Below, piece after piece: positions 1 to 10,603 of a stretch of 64,000 nt of DNA. Origin of the DNA: Hemicordylus capensis (Eukaryota > Chordata > Lepidosauria > Squamata > Cordylidae); the NCBI RefSeq assembly GCF_027244095.1, contig NC_069662.1, forward strand, positions 54,646,001 to 54,710,000, given 5' to 3'. Under the pieces are notes generated by a model, which made no database searches, was not told the origin of the DNA, and was given only the letters and a program-made list of their open reading frames with translations. The position numbers and the translations under genes are program-made. Positions within the stretch are counted from its first letter, which is position 1. Every line of letters starts with the position of its first letter.

Positions 1-193
1 GCCTCTTGAGACATCCTCTCAAGACAGGTGAAATCCCAGGCTCCTCCTCCTCAGAAATCATGTCTGGCAGCTGTTCCGAATCCTCAGCTCCAGAGTCTGG
101 TCTCCTTGCCAAATCCTGTTGCTGTGCCTCTGAGCCCTCACTAGCAGGCGACTCCTCCTGCTCTGACTCTTCTGAGTCAGAAGTCTGAGCCAT
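1..193 (-). other. Unrecognised acidic open frame, cut by left edge
   Basis: A minus-strand frame opens with ATG at 193-191 and stays open to the left edge (about 64 codons). It begins MAQTSDSEESEQEE and is rich in Ser, Glu and Asp throughout. I do not recognise the family. Acidic low-complexity starts like this occur both in host nuclear proteins and in the first frame of retroelements, and nothing visible decides between them. It may also be chance. Confidence 0.25.
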
Positions 194-1011
194 GACAGCC
201 ATCCTCCTTGGGGCAGCGCGGCTTTGCCCGCTTCCCGTCCTCCTCCCGCCACCCATCGTCCTCTTGCCCGCCGCCCCACATGCCTCCTGGCGCATGCTCC
301 TCCCTCCCAGCCCAACACTGGTTGCGGCTGCAGCAGCAGGGGCAGAGCTTGCCCCATCCCCACACATCCCCTCTACGGGAATTAATTATGTAGATAGATA
401 GCAACTGGTGGTGGTGGAGCGAGGAGCTGATCAGTACTGGGACTGCAGTACACATGGCAGAGGTAATTAACTCCTTCTCTATGCACAGTTGTTAGTCCTA
501 ATGAACATCATCATCCCCAAAGCTTCTCTTAAGCTCAGGCAGGAAGCTCATAGACACTAAAGGGAGCTTGTTTCCCAGGATTTCATAGTTTCAAAAGGAC
601 CACACCTTGGGGGCAGTTTTCAATTGATATTGTTTCTGCCACTCCCACTCAATCTATGCAATTACTAAATCCTGCAATACCTTTAGTACTGCAAAAACCA
701 TCCATTTCCTAACTGCATCTATTGTAAAAACTCTCATTTACACTTTGGTCACACCTTATCCAGCAAACTCCTCCAAGCTAGCTTTCCCTTTGCAGACTCT
801 CTCCTCTTCAGTCAATCCATTCAGAAGGCCCCTGGTACACCTTTGACAAATCTTTAAGGATTCTTAGTCTGTACATTGAAAGCTTCTTGTCTTTCTATCC
901 CTAACATCTCTCTCTCAATTTGACTTCTTGCCCTTCACTTTGTTCATCTGCTCCCTTACCACTTCCTGACATTCTACTCCCTGTTCCTCGAACAACATCT
1001 TCACTTCTCAG
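194..1011. other. No gene seen
   Basis: A CT- and GC-rich stretch (194-360) is followed by ordinary AT-rich sequence. I see no coding exon, RNA gene or recognisable repeat here. Confidence 0.5.
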
Positions 1012-1498
1012 TAGGGATGAGCATGAACCAGTCCGCAGGCCATGTTGGAGGCCTGCGAACCGGTTCTCAAGTGGCCTGGTCCAGCAGTTCGCCAGTGGGG
1101 AGGGGGGGGGTGTACTTACTGCTCCTGCCGCTTTTCCCCCTCCGGCGCTCCATTTTCAAGTAAAATCTTCAGGGCAACAGCAGTCCTCCCTGCCGTCCCG
1201 CCCCCTTGATGGTAAATGCGAAAGTAACTTCTACACATGCGGCCGCCGCTGATGAGTGCCATGTGACGTGTGCAGCATGCGTGTCAACAGCGGCCACATG
1301 CGCGGAAGTTACTTCTGCATTTACCATCAACAAGGGGGCAGGGGCGGCAGGGAGGACCGCTGCTGCCCCAAAGATTTTACTTGAAAATGGAGCACCGGAG
1401 GGGGAAAAGCGGCCAGAGGGGTAAGTACAACCCCCTGCCCTTAAAGAGCCACCCCCCCCAGCGTCGGACCGCGCCTCCGCGGTCCGTGCACGTCTCTA
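1012..1498. mobile_element. hAT-type non-autonomous DNA transposon, GC-rich core family, copy 1
   Basis: Termini TAGGGATG... and ...CGTCTCTA are imperfect inverted repeats. The 8 bases on either side, cttctcag (1004-1011) and catctcag (1499-1506), agree at 7 of 8 positions, as expected for a hAT target-site duplication. The core holds long inverted arms: a segment around 1200-1240 (ATGGTAAATGCGAAAGTAAC) reappears inverted at about 1303-1328. The 'ggcggcaggga' block is shared with the elements at 25772 and 27088. There is no transposase frame. Confidence 0.8.
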
Positions 1499-1513
1499 CA
1501 TCTCAGTGCATCA

Positions 1514-1733
1514 AGCCAGCATAGCATAGTGGTTAGAGCGCTGGACTAGGACTGGGGAGACCTGAGTTCAAATCCCCATTCAGCCCTGAGACTCACTGGG
1601 TGACTCTGGGCCAGTCAAGTATCTCTCATCTCTCAAGTATCTCTAATCTACCCCACAGGGTTGTTGTGGGGATAAAAATAACCATATATACCACTCTGAA
1701 CTCCTCAGAGGAGGAGTGGGATATAAGTGTAAA
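1514..1733 (+). mobile_element. tRNA-derived SINE (AGCCAGCATAG type)
   Basis: The 5' head resembles a tRNA: box A-like TAGTGGTTAGAGCG near 1529 and box B-like GAGTTCAAATCCC near 1564. The body contains 'cactgggtgactctgggccagtca' in parts and ends with 'gggatataagtgt' plus a short A tract. The same family occurs inverted at 26319, 45361 and 45663. Confidence 0.8.
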
Positions 1734-1796
1734 AAAACCAACTCTCTGGACTCTCTCAGGAAACTTCTTACCATAATACACCATTATGTTCAAGCA

Positions 1797-1929
1797 CAGG
1801 CCTGCTCAACTTAGGCCCCCCAGCTGTTTTTGAAATGCAACTCCCATAATCCCCAGCCACAGTGGCCAATAGCCAGGGATTATGGGAATTGTAGATCAAC
1901 AGGAGGAGGGACAAAGTTGAGCAGCCCTG
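1797..1929. mobile_element. Short palindromic hAT-type element (CAGGCCTGCTCAACTT family)
   Basis: It begins CAGGCCTGCTCAACTT and ends AAGTTGAGCAGCCCTG. The arms fold onto each other across almost the whole length, with 'tcccataatcccc' matched by the inverted 'gggattatggga'. The family is the same as the copy at 2423, which has an exact 8-bp target duplication. The flanks of this copy do not match. Confidence 0.7.
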
Positions 1930-1944
1930 GCAGCATCAAGATGT

Positions 1945-2110
1945 AAGTTATATGTGTCTAAATCTGAATTGATGGCATTGAATCTAGATAATCAGACTTG
2001 GTTGGATATATCTAACTTCCATTTGGCTCCTTGGAAAGATGTAGCAAAATATGTAGGGGTTAAACTTTCATTAAATTTAAATTATTGTCCAATTTAAATT
2101 ATTATTCCTT
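1945..2110 (+). mobile_element. L1 LINE fragment (reverse transcriptase region)
   Basis: Plus-strand translation gives a short stretch resembling the L1 reverse transcriptase segment before the 'YLGI' motif. Recognisable pieces are SELMALNLDNQTW and WKDVAKYVGVKLS. It is decayed and ends in AT-rich sequence. Assignment is by eye. Confidence 0.45.
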
Positions 2111-2422
2111 TCTTAACATTGTTAATGACAATTACAGTTGACACATTAAAACAATGGCAGAATTTGTTTTAAAAACGTATCAATGACAGGAAAAATCCAG
2201 AACCTTTCTCTATCTTAAATCAATCGTCATGACTACAATCCTTTGTTTTTCTTAGTAGTTAAAATAAATCTCTCAAACTCAGAGAAGTCGTCCGAGTATT
2301 ATTTATATAGTTGCACAATTGAAAGTCTTGGAAACACTGCAAATTTTCAAATTAAAGTTCTTTCTGAGTTCATCCACACACTAACATTGTTTTGTAAAAT
2401 ATCTGAGACTGTCACCATAGAC

Positions 2423-2556
2423 CAGGCCTGCTCAACTTTGGCCCCCAGCTGTATTTGTACAACTCCTCCCATAACCTCCAGCCGCAGTGGTCAATAGCCA
2501 GGGATTATGAGATTGTAGGCCAACATCTGCAGGAGGGCTGAAGTTGAGCAGCCTTG
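2423..2556. mobile_element. Short palindromic hAT-type element, exact 8-bp target duplication
   Basis: Termini CAGGCCTGCTCAACTT and AAGTTGAGCAGCCTTG are inverted repeats. It is flanked by identical 8-mers ccatagac at 2415-2422 and 2557-2564, diagnostic of hAT-type insertion. It is 134 bp, non-coding, and related to 1797-1929. Confidence 0.88.
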
Positions 2557-2609
2557 CCATAGACTCATATTACTGAAGTTGCTCTTCAAAAATGGGAGTT
2601 GCTCTTCAA

Positions 2610-3140
2610 AACCCTCAGGGTTCCATTTTGTCACCAATGCTTTTAAACATCAACATGAAACCACTGGGTGAGGTTCAGTGGTCCCTCTAATTTTTTTCAT
2701 CTCTGTGCAGAGTGAGTTTTGTTCTAGGTGACAGTATTAAGGCACTATGTGCACTGTTCCTTCTAAGGCATGTGCATGTGCTCACGCTCACAAGTTTTTG
2801 GATGCCTGCTCAGTTCATTTTAGATCCTGCTCAGGTTGAATAAGGAAGGCTCCATTCTGAATGCACATGTGCACATACTGCCTTGATACTGCTGCCCAGA
2901 ACAAAACTCATTCCACACAGAGATGAAAAAAAATTGAGACACCACTAACTGTGTGCACATGTGCATTCAGTGTGGAACCTTGCCAATTAAACCTGAGCAA
3001 GATCTGAAGTTAATTGAGTGGACTCACAAAAACTTGTGAGCACACGCACATGCCTTAGAGGGAACACTGGTGAGGTCATCAGGTAATTTAGTGCTGGGTG
3101 CTATCAATATGCTAATGACACCCAAACCTCTCTTTCTCTC
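2610..3140 (+). mobile_element. L2-type LINE reverse transcriptase fragment, split by a hAT element
   Basis: Plus-strand reading gives QGSILSPMLLNINMKPLGE at about 2619-2675. After the inserted element at 2676-3069 it continues with a GEVIRxFxAGCYQYANDTQ-like stretch (3070-3125). These are the L2/CR1 reverse transcriptase motifs around the catalytic YADD, here decayed to YAND. The two halves join cleanly once the hAT insertion is removed. Confidence 0.75.
2676..3069. mobile_element. hAT-type element inside an L2 fragment
   Basis: Termini CAGTGGTCCCTCTAA and TTAGAGGGAACACTG are inverted repeats with the CAGTG start usual for hAT elements. Flanks gtgaggtt (2668-2675) and gtgaggtc (3070-3077) agree at 7 of 8 positions. 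Long arms repeat inverted, for example 'tgtgcagagtgagttttgtt' against 'aacaaaactcattccacaca'. No transposase is present. A piece of the same family appears to lie at 15093-15160. Confidence 0.85.
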
Positions 3141-4048
3141 TCTCCATGGTGTTTTCCGAACTACGAGATTTGCAATGGTTAAAGTGCTGCAGAGTACAGC
3201 GGAATTAGGCAGTGATCTGAAACCGCGAGTGCGGGGTCTTTGATGCAGATTTCTGTGCAATGTGCCAGGTTTTTAGCTGTCTGTATTACCCGCCACTGTA
3301 GTGGATTTTCCAGGCAGGAGGTGTCCATATTCCACCTGGATCACAATCACTGCCCCCTCTTCCTCCTCCATTGCCAGCCAATAGGGTTGTGGAGTGGATG
3401 GGGAACCGCTGACAGGACAAACTCTTTAAAAAAACAAACATTTCATGTTGCTTTCATGCAAAGGTATAACAACTTTCTCCTTTGCGCAAACAGAGGCACC
3501 AAACATGTGGGGCATGAGACCAATGGGATCAAAAGCCAAGGACAAAAGAGGAAATGAAACGGTGTGGAAATACATTAGATATATTTTTTTAAAAGAAAAA
3601 GAAATCGGCTTTACATATCAAATTCTAGAGACCAAGGTGACCAAAATCTAGGGCCGAACTCAGAAATGAAAACTGAGAGGCGACAATATATTAAGAAAAA
3701 TATATTTTTCGATCTGCTGAATGAGCCAGCAAATCCACAGCGTGAATGTGTCCACTAAAAATGTCTTCATGAAAAACATGAATGATTGAAATCAAATGCC
3801 GAAAGCAGATGAGAAACGAGTTGCACCCTTGCACCATGGTGTGTTGCAGCCTTGCACAAGAACTTGCATTGAATTTTCTTTAAAAAAAAGAAGTTTTACA
3901 TGAGCAACAACATTATTTCAGGAATGGGTGGAAAGGGGCTGTAAAAATAATCAAATCCAGACCACACTGCACTGCAACGCATCAAACACAGGGCAAGCCT
4001 CCGTATAATGGAAAAACAGCACTTTCCTGCAACAGTTTTATAACGTTA
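3141..4048. other. No gene seen
   Basis: This is AT-moderate sequence with short chance frames. No motif or repeat was recognised apart from A-rich runs near 3590 and 3880. Confidence 0.5.
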
Positions 4049-5289
4049 CTAGTATTTTTAAGCCCGTTAAAATAATGGGCGCTAGTACCTTTTTTGTTGT
4101 TGTTGTTTCCTTTATTCCTTCTCCCTCTCTCTTGCCCTCCTTTCCTTTTTTTTCTTTCTCTCTCTCTCTCTTTCATTCATTCCTTTTCTCTCCCTCTTCC
4201 ACTCTTTCCTTTCCTTACTTTCTTCTCTCTCCCTCTCCCTCATTTCCTTCCTTTCTTCCACCTCTTCTCACTCCCATCTTTCTGTTTTCTTTCTCTTTTC
4301 CTCTTTTCTTTCTTTAATGGGCTCGCTCTTTGGGGCTGGCTGCTCCTCCCTCTCTTCTGTTTTTTTTGTCCTTCTCACTCACTCCTTTCTCCTTTTTCTT
4401 TCTTCTTCCTTCCTTCATTACTTCTCTCTTTCTTTCTTTTCCTCCCTCCCTCCTTGTTTCTTTTGTCCTTTTCCCTCCCTTCTCTCTCTTTTCTCTCCTT
4501 CCTTCTTTCCTTCTTTCTATTGTCCTGTCTCCCTCCCTCCCTCACTTCTCTCTCTCTCTCTGCCTTCCTCCCTCAGTCCTCCCAATCCCCCTGCTGCCGT
4601 CTCTGCCTTCTCCGTAGTCTGTTCTGCGCCCGCCGTTTTTCTCTCTGTGGTCGGCACTAGGAGGAGGAGAAGCCCGCCCGGGAGTAGCTCTCTCTCAGAG
4701 CCGCCCGCAGTCTGCCTGCTGCGCCTCCTCCTTTTGGGTGCGCTTTTAGCTCCTCCGGCCGTTGCCTGCTCCCGGGACCTCCATGGCAGGCCGTGGTGGG
4801 TTCCCTCTCTCCCCACCGCCCACTTCCTCCTCCCACGCCGCCGCCCATCGTCACCCCGCCGGTCCTCTTTCCCCCGCCCGGCTTCGCCTCCCATTCCCTC
4901 CGTCTCTGGCGGGGCCGAGTGTGGCCGCTGCCGCCAGTGGGCCCAGTCCGCCGCCAGCGGGCCGGGCCCAGTCCTCTCCCCACCACCGCCATTGGCCCCA
5001 GTTACCCTGCAGCGGCCACCACCGCCAGCGGGCTCAGTTCCCCCGCCACCAGCAGGCCCAGTCTCGCGACTGCTCAGCCGTACCCGCCGCCACCTCTGTC
5101 CTCCCCGATCCCAGGTTCTCCCTCCCCGTAGTTCCTTCTTGGCCCGCTGCTCCCTCAACATGGCCGCCGTGTCCCTGCAGCCGTATCTTTCTCGGACGTT
5201 CTCAGCATGCGCTCCGCGCATGCCCAGAACAGCCAAGAAAGACACGGGCAGGGACACGGGATCACACTTTAGCTCTTTATTATAGAGGA
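4049..5289 (-). mobile_element. Helitron (non-autonomous) carrying a CT tract and a CpG-rich module
   Basis: Read on the minus strand, the 5' end is TCCTCTATAATAAAGAGC after an A (5290). The 3' end has a hairpin GCCCATTA-TTT-TAACGGGC (4080-4062), nine bases, then CTAG (4052-4049) before a T. A hairpin followed by CTAG between A and T is the hallmark of Helitrons. The 5' end resembles, from memory, the HeliBat-type start TCCTATATAATAAA. No Rep/helicase frame is present. Inside are a ~500-bp CT-rich tract (4085-4600) and a ~650-bp GC- and CpG-rich block (4600-5250). The open frames across it are low-complexity artefacts. Confidence 0.75.
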
Positions 5290-5880
5290 TAGGGCAAAAA
5301 CGCATCAGTAAAACTCAAATCAAGGCAATGGAAATATGGATGGCACCTTGGTGACAGCACAGCGACCATGATGTCACAACAGAAGAAATACAGAGGGGTG
5401 CTTAACAGACACAGTGCGAAACTGTTGCAGCATGTAATCTGAAAAACGCCCATGTCTGAGATTCTGCCCCTGCGACTCAAGGGCTATCAAAACAGTGCAT
5501 GTGTTATTATATTGTAGCTTTTACAGGGACTGCTGCAGTGTGTATATTACTCCATATTTATCAAATCTTCCAGGCTATTCTGATGGTTTTTATATATGCC
5601 ATCTTTTATCTGACCTTGATGACAAGATTTCTTATTTTTTATGGTATTCGACCATGATGACAAGATTTCCTAATTGCTAGCAGAATTCATAAGACCATTT
5701 TATGTAGTGGAATGGTCAAATACTACTATCTACTGAAGACCGTTGTTATAATCTGAGTTGAATTTTTTCTTTCCCTTTTTAATGTCTTTATGAATTTTAT
5801 TTATCTGTATTTTTCTGGTCAGTGACTGAAAATAAACTACTACTCTCTACATGTCATCATTATGAGGGAATGGCATTATC
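5290..5880. other. No gene seen
   Basis: This is AT-rich sequence with no recognisable exon. A LINE-tail-like stretch near 5770-5840 ('tttatttatctgtatt') is too weak to name. Confidence 0.4.
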
Positions 5881-5919
5881 TCCCTAAATGCCTGCCTACA
5901 GAATGGATGAGGGATAATA

Positions 5920-6243
5920 AAGTAACAGGCTGAGTGAGGGATGAAGCTGAATCCAAGCAAGACAGAGGTGCTCATTGTGGGAGGCCGTTAATCTGAAGGA
6001 TGGAACAGAATCTATTGTTCTGGATGGGGTTACACTCCCCCAGAAAGAATAGGTATGTAGTCTGGGAGAGCTCCTGTATCCTGGTCCCATCCTGGTGCCT
6101 CAGGTTGAGACTATGGCCAGTAGCGCTTTTCCCCAGCTACAGCAGATACGACTGCTCCACCTATTCCTTGAAGATAATGACCTCAGAACAGTGGCGCATC
6201 AGTTGGTAACCTCCAGGCTAAACTACTGCAGTGCATTCTAATA
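5920..6243 (+). mobile_element. L2-type LINE reverse transcriptase fragment
   Basis: The plus-strand stretch at 5941-5987 reads as MKLNPSKTEVLIVGG, the conserved L2/CR1 motif after the catalytic box. The remainder (LLRQLRP-like, VTSRLNYCSAF-like at 6195-6240) follows the usual order of the domain. Several frame breaks mark it as an old copy. Confidence 0.7.
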
Positions 6244-6368
6244 TCTACAAAATGTAAGCTATGTTGAAATGGGGTGAACAGTCACGGTATCTGAATGGGA
6301 TGGAACTTTTTTAGGTGAAGCAGTGAAGTCCATTTATATAAATCTTTTTTTAAAAAAAAATCATAATA

Positions 6369-6830
6369 CTAGCTTAGCCCATGTAGAGCATCTGCGCGCG
6401 CTAGTACTTGATTGTTCCTCTCACCTCAGAGTTCTCTCCACCCTCACCTGAGCTGCGCTCCTGCTCCTCCATCCCATTGCTTCCATCCCCCCCATTCCCC
6501 TCTTGGTTGCTCCTCCATCCCCCTCATACCTCATGGTCATGGCTACAGCATTGCTGGCACCGAATGGCCAAGCTGCAGCCCACTAACCCCAGAGACCTCC
6601 CCACCCTCACTCAAGCCCCGCTCCTGCTCCTCCGCAATAGTTGATCAGCCCCTTCCTTGCCACTGCTGCCATGGCCACTTGGTTCCCCTCAGGCTGCTGA
6701 CAGGCTCAGGCCTGTCCCTCACCTTTCCTTCTTTCTCTCTGCCTCTCCGCTCGCTCTTCCTCTCTGTCTTTCTTCCCCTCCCTTCTCTTTCTCTCTCCCC
6801 CTTCCTGAGTTAACAGATCTTGTTCATCTT
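6369..6830 (-). mobile_element. Helitron 3' end with CT-rich interior, decayed
   Basis: The terminus on the minus strand is ...GCTAAGCTAG followed by T, with 'gcgctagtac' inside, as in the copies at 4049 and 12080. The hairpin is damaged ('tagcccatgtagagcat'). A CT-rich region to about 6805 resembles the interior of 4049-5289. No 5' TC end was found, so the right boundary is approximate. Confidence 0.5.
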
Positions 6831-6904
6831 GTTTCTTCATCTAATTCGCAGAGTGGCAGCCTCCTCCTGAAGGGTCTCTTTCCTCCCTCACAACCCCTCT
6901 CTTT

Positions 6905-7467
6905 GCAGACCCATGCATGGTGGTGTAGTGCACATAGGGTGCCAACCACCCCAAATGAGAGTGGATTCAATGTTTGTCATTGAATCCACTCTCATTTCCT
7001 ACCAGAAAATCTATTCTCAGAGGGACACCTCAGGAACAACAAAACCCCATGCCCCATGGGCTTGTCGTTATGGGGGTGGTTGGCACCCTATGTGTACTAC
7101 ACCTCACCCCGCTCTGGGCTACCTTGGTGCCCTGCAAGTGGAGTGATGGGGCTGCTGAAATCCCCATTATTCCCTATAGGAAAAAGCTTAAAGATGCGTA
7201 AACTTCAAAAATCATTTTAAAATCACCCCTTTGCCCAATTTCTTTGAAATTTGGGTGGTAACTTCTACCCATTGGGCACTACCACCCAACCCACTTTGGC
7301 CACAAAATGGAGATCTAAATCGCCAAATTTTTCAGGTCTGAATCTGGGGTGATTTGTTTTGTACCCGAATCTGGACAACATGGGCGATTTGTTTTGTCTA
7401 CAAATCACCCAAATCGGCCAGATTCGGGTACAAATTGTTTTGAACCCAAATCGTTTCGCACATCCCT
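6905..7467. mobile_element. hAT-type foldback element (right end ...CACATCCCTA)
   Basis: The right end 'tcgcacatcccta' at 7455-7467 matches the inverted TAGGGATGTGC terminus of the other hAT elements in the window. A tract of related sequence ('attattccctatagg', 'aaatttgggtgg') leads up to it. The left end is not recognisable, and the nested inverted repeats at 6923-7106 may belong to a second element. Confidence 0.5.
6953..6997. repeat. Perfect 20-bp hairpin nested in a larger inverted repeat
   Basis: The 20-mer at 6953-6972 is the exact reverse complement of 6978-6997, with a 5-base loop. Around it, 'cacatagggtgccaaccacc' (about 6931-6950) pairs with the inverted 'ggtggttggcaccctatgtg' (about 7075-7094). 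Confidence 0.9.
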
Positions 7468-7669
7468 ACAGATTGGTAGAGAATTACATTAGCTAAGCTA
7501 AGTGAAAATGCAAGGCTGGAGGATGGAAGACAGAGGTCCTGTGCATATGTAACAGGAAACCATGGCTTCCTATTATGTGCATGAACCTCTGCCAGCCACA
7601 GGCTCATTCACTCCCCCATCCCTGCTCTTTCATTAGCAAGTACAGGGGAGGAAAAAATGTTTCTTTTTC

Positions 7670-8160
7670 GTTTCAAACAGAGTTCTACATTACATACAAA
7701 CTCTGATATACTTGATAAACTACAATTAAGGAGAGCAAACCTGTATCAAACCAAGATTTTAAGAAGAATTTTGCTCCACAAAGTGAACAGAACCTATGAT
7801 ATTAGTAGTATCAATTGCTAAAACTGTCAAGCAGTAGATGTAGGTTCCATGAAAATGTGGTGGGAATGTTCTGCTGCTCATGAAGTTTGGAAAAATGTTA
7901 TGTATCAAGTAATAAAATACACACTGTAATTTGGTTCATTTGTGATAGTGTAAAGCTTTCTAAAGGACAAAGCTAAGCACACAATGTTTATTGAAAATCT
8001 GCTGGTAGCTGCAAAGATTATAAATGTTAAACAATGGAAATCTAAAGAGTTGCTTCGTATGTTAGAGTAGTTTATGAGAGCTCTGAAGATAGCTGAAATA
8101 GATTGACTGGTTTAAAACAATTTTGAGAGAGTTGAACCTGAGAAGATCATTGTTTGTTGT
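7670..8160 (+). mobile_element. L1 LINE fragment (reverse transcriptase C-terminal region)
   Basis: Decayed plus-strand translation shows LHKVNRTYDI, then MKMWWECSAAHEVWKNV, which matches the 'HxxWxCPxxxxFW' box near the end of L1 ORF2. It continues ENLLVAAKIINVKQWKSKE, also typical of that region. Multiple stops are present. Confidence 0.6.
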
Positions 8161-8820
8161 TTATCTACTAAAACTACTGTACTGTATTTATTCCCATCTA
8201 GAAGCACATCTCTTTTTTTTCTGGTCATTTATTTGTGTATTAGCAGTTACGTTTAAAATATTTTGTCTAAAAAAATGTTTTGTCTAAAAAATAAAAATCA
8301 AGTAACTTCAAATCATTACCTCCATATGACAGATAGGAGTGGCATCTGAGAAATAGGTTGCCTAAGGCAAACTAGTTCTGCACAATTTCACCACAGAAAT
8401 AAGATCCGAATAGTTTCTGCTGTGAAATGTTCACTTACTACACTGTATCAGTTCACACAATTCAGAATAAGTTCACTAGGCTACAATTAGGTTACCAACT
8501 ACAGTTTCAAGTATATGAATCCTTTAACCATACCCAAGTTCTCATAGATTAAATATTTCGATTGCTTGATTCACAGCACATTCATTAATTAGTTCTTAAC
8601 AAGGAACTACGATAGATATCATCAAAAGGCTTGGAAGCCATATCCTTATATAGAACACACACAAGCTTAAATGAGTAAGCATCCAAAATGTTGATATGGC
8701 AGACTTCCCTGAGCACTTAATACAGCTTCCCAGAAATAGCGCTTAAATTTAAATGTGATTGACTGCACTAAGTTAAGACAAATGGGGATGGCATGAAAAC
8801 TGCAGAATGAAGGTGCAAGT
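8161..8820. other. No gene seen
   Basis: This is AT-rich sequence. No exon or named repeat was recognised. Confidence 0.5.
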
Positions 8821-9044
8821 TAAATGAAGAACTTTGTTGCAGTGGTGTTTATAGCCACAATTCTCACTTTTGGCATCCCAATTCCATATTTCAAGGTGAA
8901 CAATTTCAGCAATCCAAAACAACTCCCAGCCCTCAATACTGTGACTTTTACTTCAGTAATATTTCACAGTAGCATAACCAGGTTGAAAGAGGCCTGGGTG
9001 CAAACTCCGGAGAACCCCGCCTTCCCTTCCCTTGCCCCTTATCC

Positions 9045-9066
9045 CCCCCCCCCCACACACACACCA
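9045..9066. repeat. C tract followed by (CA)n
   Basis: A run of C's passes directly into a short CA repeat. Similar C-then-CA junctions occur at about 13675-13750 and 44548-44580. Confidence 0.85.
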
Positions 9067-9329
9067 CTTGGCTCACTGTTCACCGCCCGTTGCTCACCAC
9101 TTTTTCTCCAGCTTGCTCACAGGGTTCTTCTCACTCCCTTCACTCACTGCTTCTTCCCCCTCACCCACAGGTGGTTTTTGTTTGTTTTGTCCGATTCCCG
9201 CTGCAGCACAGAGTTGGGGGTGAGCACTGTGGTGTCTGCCAACACGGAATTGGGGTAAGAGCAGTAGAGGAGGGTGAGCAATACAGGGGGCAGGGGAGGC
9301 AGCAAGGGTGGCCCTTAATGTGCTGAGAA

Positions 9330-9640
9330 AAAGAGGCTGTCCTTACGATCAGCCAAAACTGGGCTGAGGGTCTTGGCTTATCATAAGAACTGCCGGGATT
9401 GCACCAGATCCCAGCAGCGCTTCAGAGACAAACCCACTAATGCAGCCAGCCTATTAAAAGGGGTTAAGGGAGAGAACACTCCTTTAGCCCCATTTTATTC
9501 AATCATCTGCCAGCACCGGCTCCCACCCAGCACCGGGGGATACCCAGAATGCACCATGCACTTGCATGGCGCATTACGGGATTTCCAGGGGCCAGGACAA
9601 CACGTCCTGGCTGCCAACTCTCTGTGCTGCTAGAGGAGGC
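9330..9640. repeat. Foldback repeat, family with 36781 and 44085
   Basis: A central imperfect hairpin (AATGCACCATGCA against TGCATGGCGCATT, 9551-9577) is flanked by 'ggatttccaggggccagga'. The same layout, a GC-rich palindrome beside a 'ggcccccagaagctccag' block, is seen at 36990-37040. Boundaries are approximate. Confidence 0.4.
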
Positions 9641-9904
9641 AGCTGAATGTGCCTAGACACAGAAAACCAGTAGTCTGCAGGGGAGGTATGCTCTTCAGTT
9701 GTGAGAAAGGGCTCAAAGTTTGTGAATCCACAAAGATGCTCTGTACGTTAGCACAACTCTTATTCAAAACATGGTTAGATCCTAAGCTAAACCCTAATAA
9801 GAGAGAAAGGCAACCCAATGAACAAGTAACTCGGACAAGAAGGATATATTTTGACTATTTGCTCAGCAGAAAGAGTCAACAACAAACGTCCTTGTGTGAA
9901 AAGG

Positions 9905-10603
9905 TATGTAAACCCTTCACAATAACTGGTGGCACCTCCTTGAGTAGAAATAACTGCAGCTACACATTTCCTATAACTGGTGATCAGTCTCTCACATCAG
10001 CTTGGAGGAATCTGGGCCCATTCTTCCATACAAAACTGTTTCAGCTCAGTGACATTTGAGGGCTTCCTTGAATGTCACCTTAAGTGGCACAGCAGTGAAA
10101 TGCTTGACTAACAAGCAGAAGGTTGCCGATTCGAATCCCCACTGGTACTATATCAGGCAGCAGCGATATAGGAAGATGCTGAAAGGCATCATCTCATACT
10201 GCACGGTAGGAGACAATGGTCAACCCCTCCCATATTCTACCAAAGAAAACCACAGGGCTCTGTGGCTGCCAGGAGTCAAAACTGACTTGACAGCACACTT
10301 TACCTTTACCTTTTGAATAAACAGCTTGCTTCAGGTCTTGCACAACATTTCAGAAAGGTTTAGGTTGGGACTCTGACTTGGCCATTCCAAAACATGAATT
10401 CTCGTTCTTCAGCCATTCTGTGGTAGACTTACTTGAAGGTTTAGGGTCATTGTCTTGCTGCATGACTCACTTTTGCCTCAGCTTCAGCTCATGGACAGAT
10501 GACTTGACATTGACCTCTAATTCTCTGATATGCAGTTGAATTCATGGTTTCATCAATGGTGGCAAGCTGTCCAGGTCCTTATGCAGCAAAACAGCCCCAA
10601 TCC
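9905..10603 (-). mobile_element. Tc1-type DNA transposon fragment, split by a SINE
   Basis: Nucleotide phrases match the antisense of Tc1-like transposase genes: 'cttcaggtcttgcacaacat', 'tgacttggccattccaaaac', 'gggtcattgtcttgctgcat', 'gcaaaacagccccaatccat'. These correspond to the DDE-containing region read on the minus strand. A SINE at 10081-10315 interrupts it. The fragment continues into the duplicated block beginning at 10604. Many breaks are present, so it is not functional. Confidence 0.75.
10081..10315 (+). mobile_element. tRNA-derived SINE (GTGGCACAGCAG type)
   Basis: The tRNA-like head has 'taagtggcacagcagtgaaa' and a box B 'gattcgaatcccc' near 10126. The body includes 'ggaagatgctgaaaggcatc' and ends with the 'tgacttgacagcacac' and 'tttacctttacc' tail. 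The flanks cttgaat and tttgaat suggest a short target duplication inside the Tc1 fragment. The same family occurs at 56028 and 56520. Confidence 0.8.

Noticed and set aside
1200-1330. Restriction- or promoter-like CpG cluster near 1230-1310
   Set aside because: It is part of the inverted arms of the hAT element 1012-1498.
1529-1580. Possible tRNA gene (box A and box B present)
   Set aside because: The sequence continues into a SINE body and recurs at three other places; it is a SINE head, not a tRNA gene. The same applies at 10081, 56028, 56520 and 56732.
4317-5285. 322-codon plus-strand frame and a 262-codon antisense frame (4517-5305)
   Set aside because: Both fall in the CT- and GC-rich interior of the Helitron, are low-complexity (Ser/Phe/Pro or Arg/Gly) and lack any domain.
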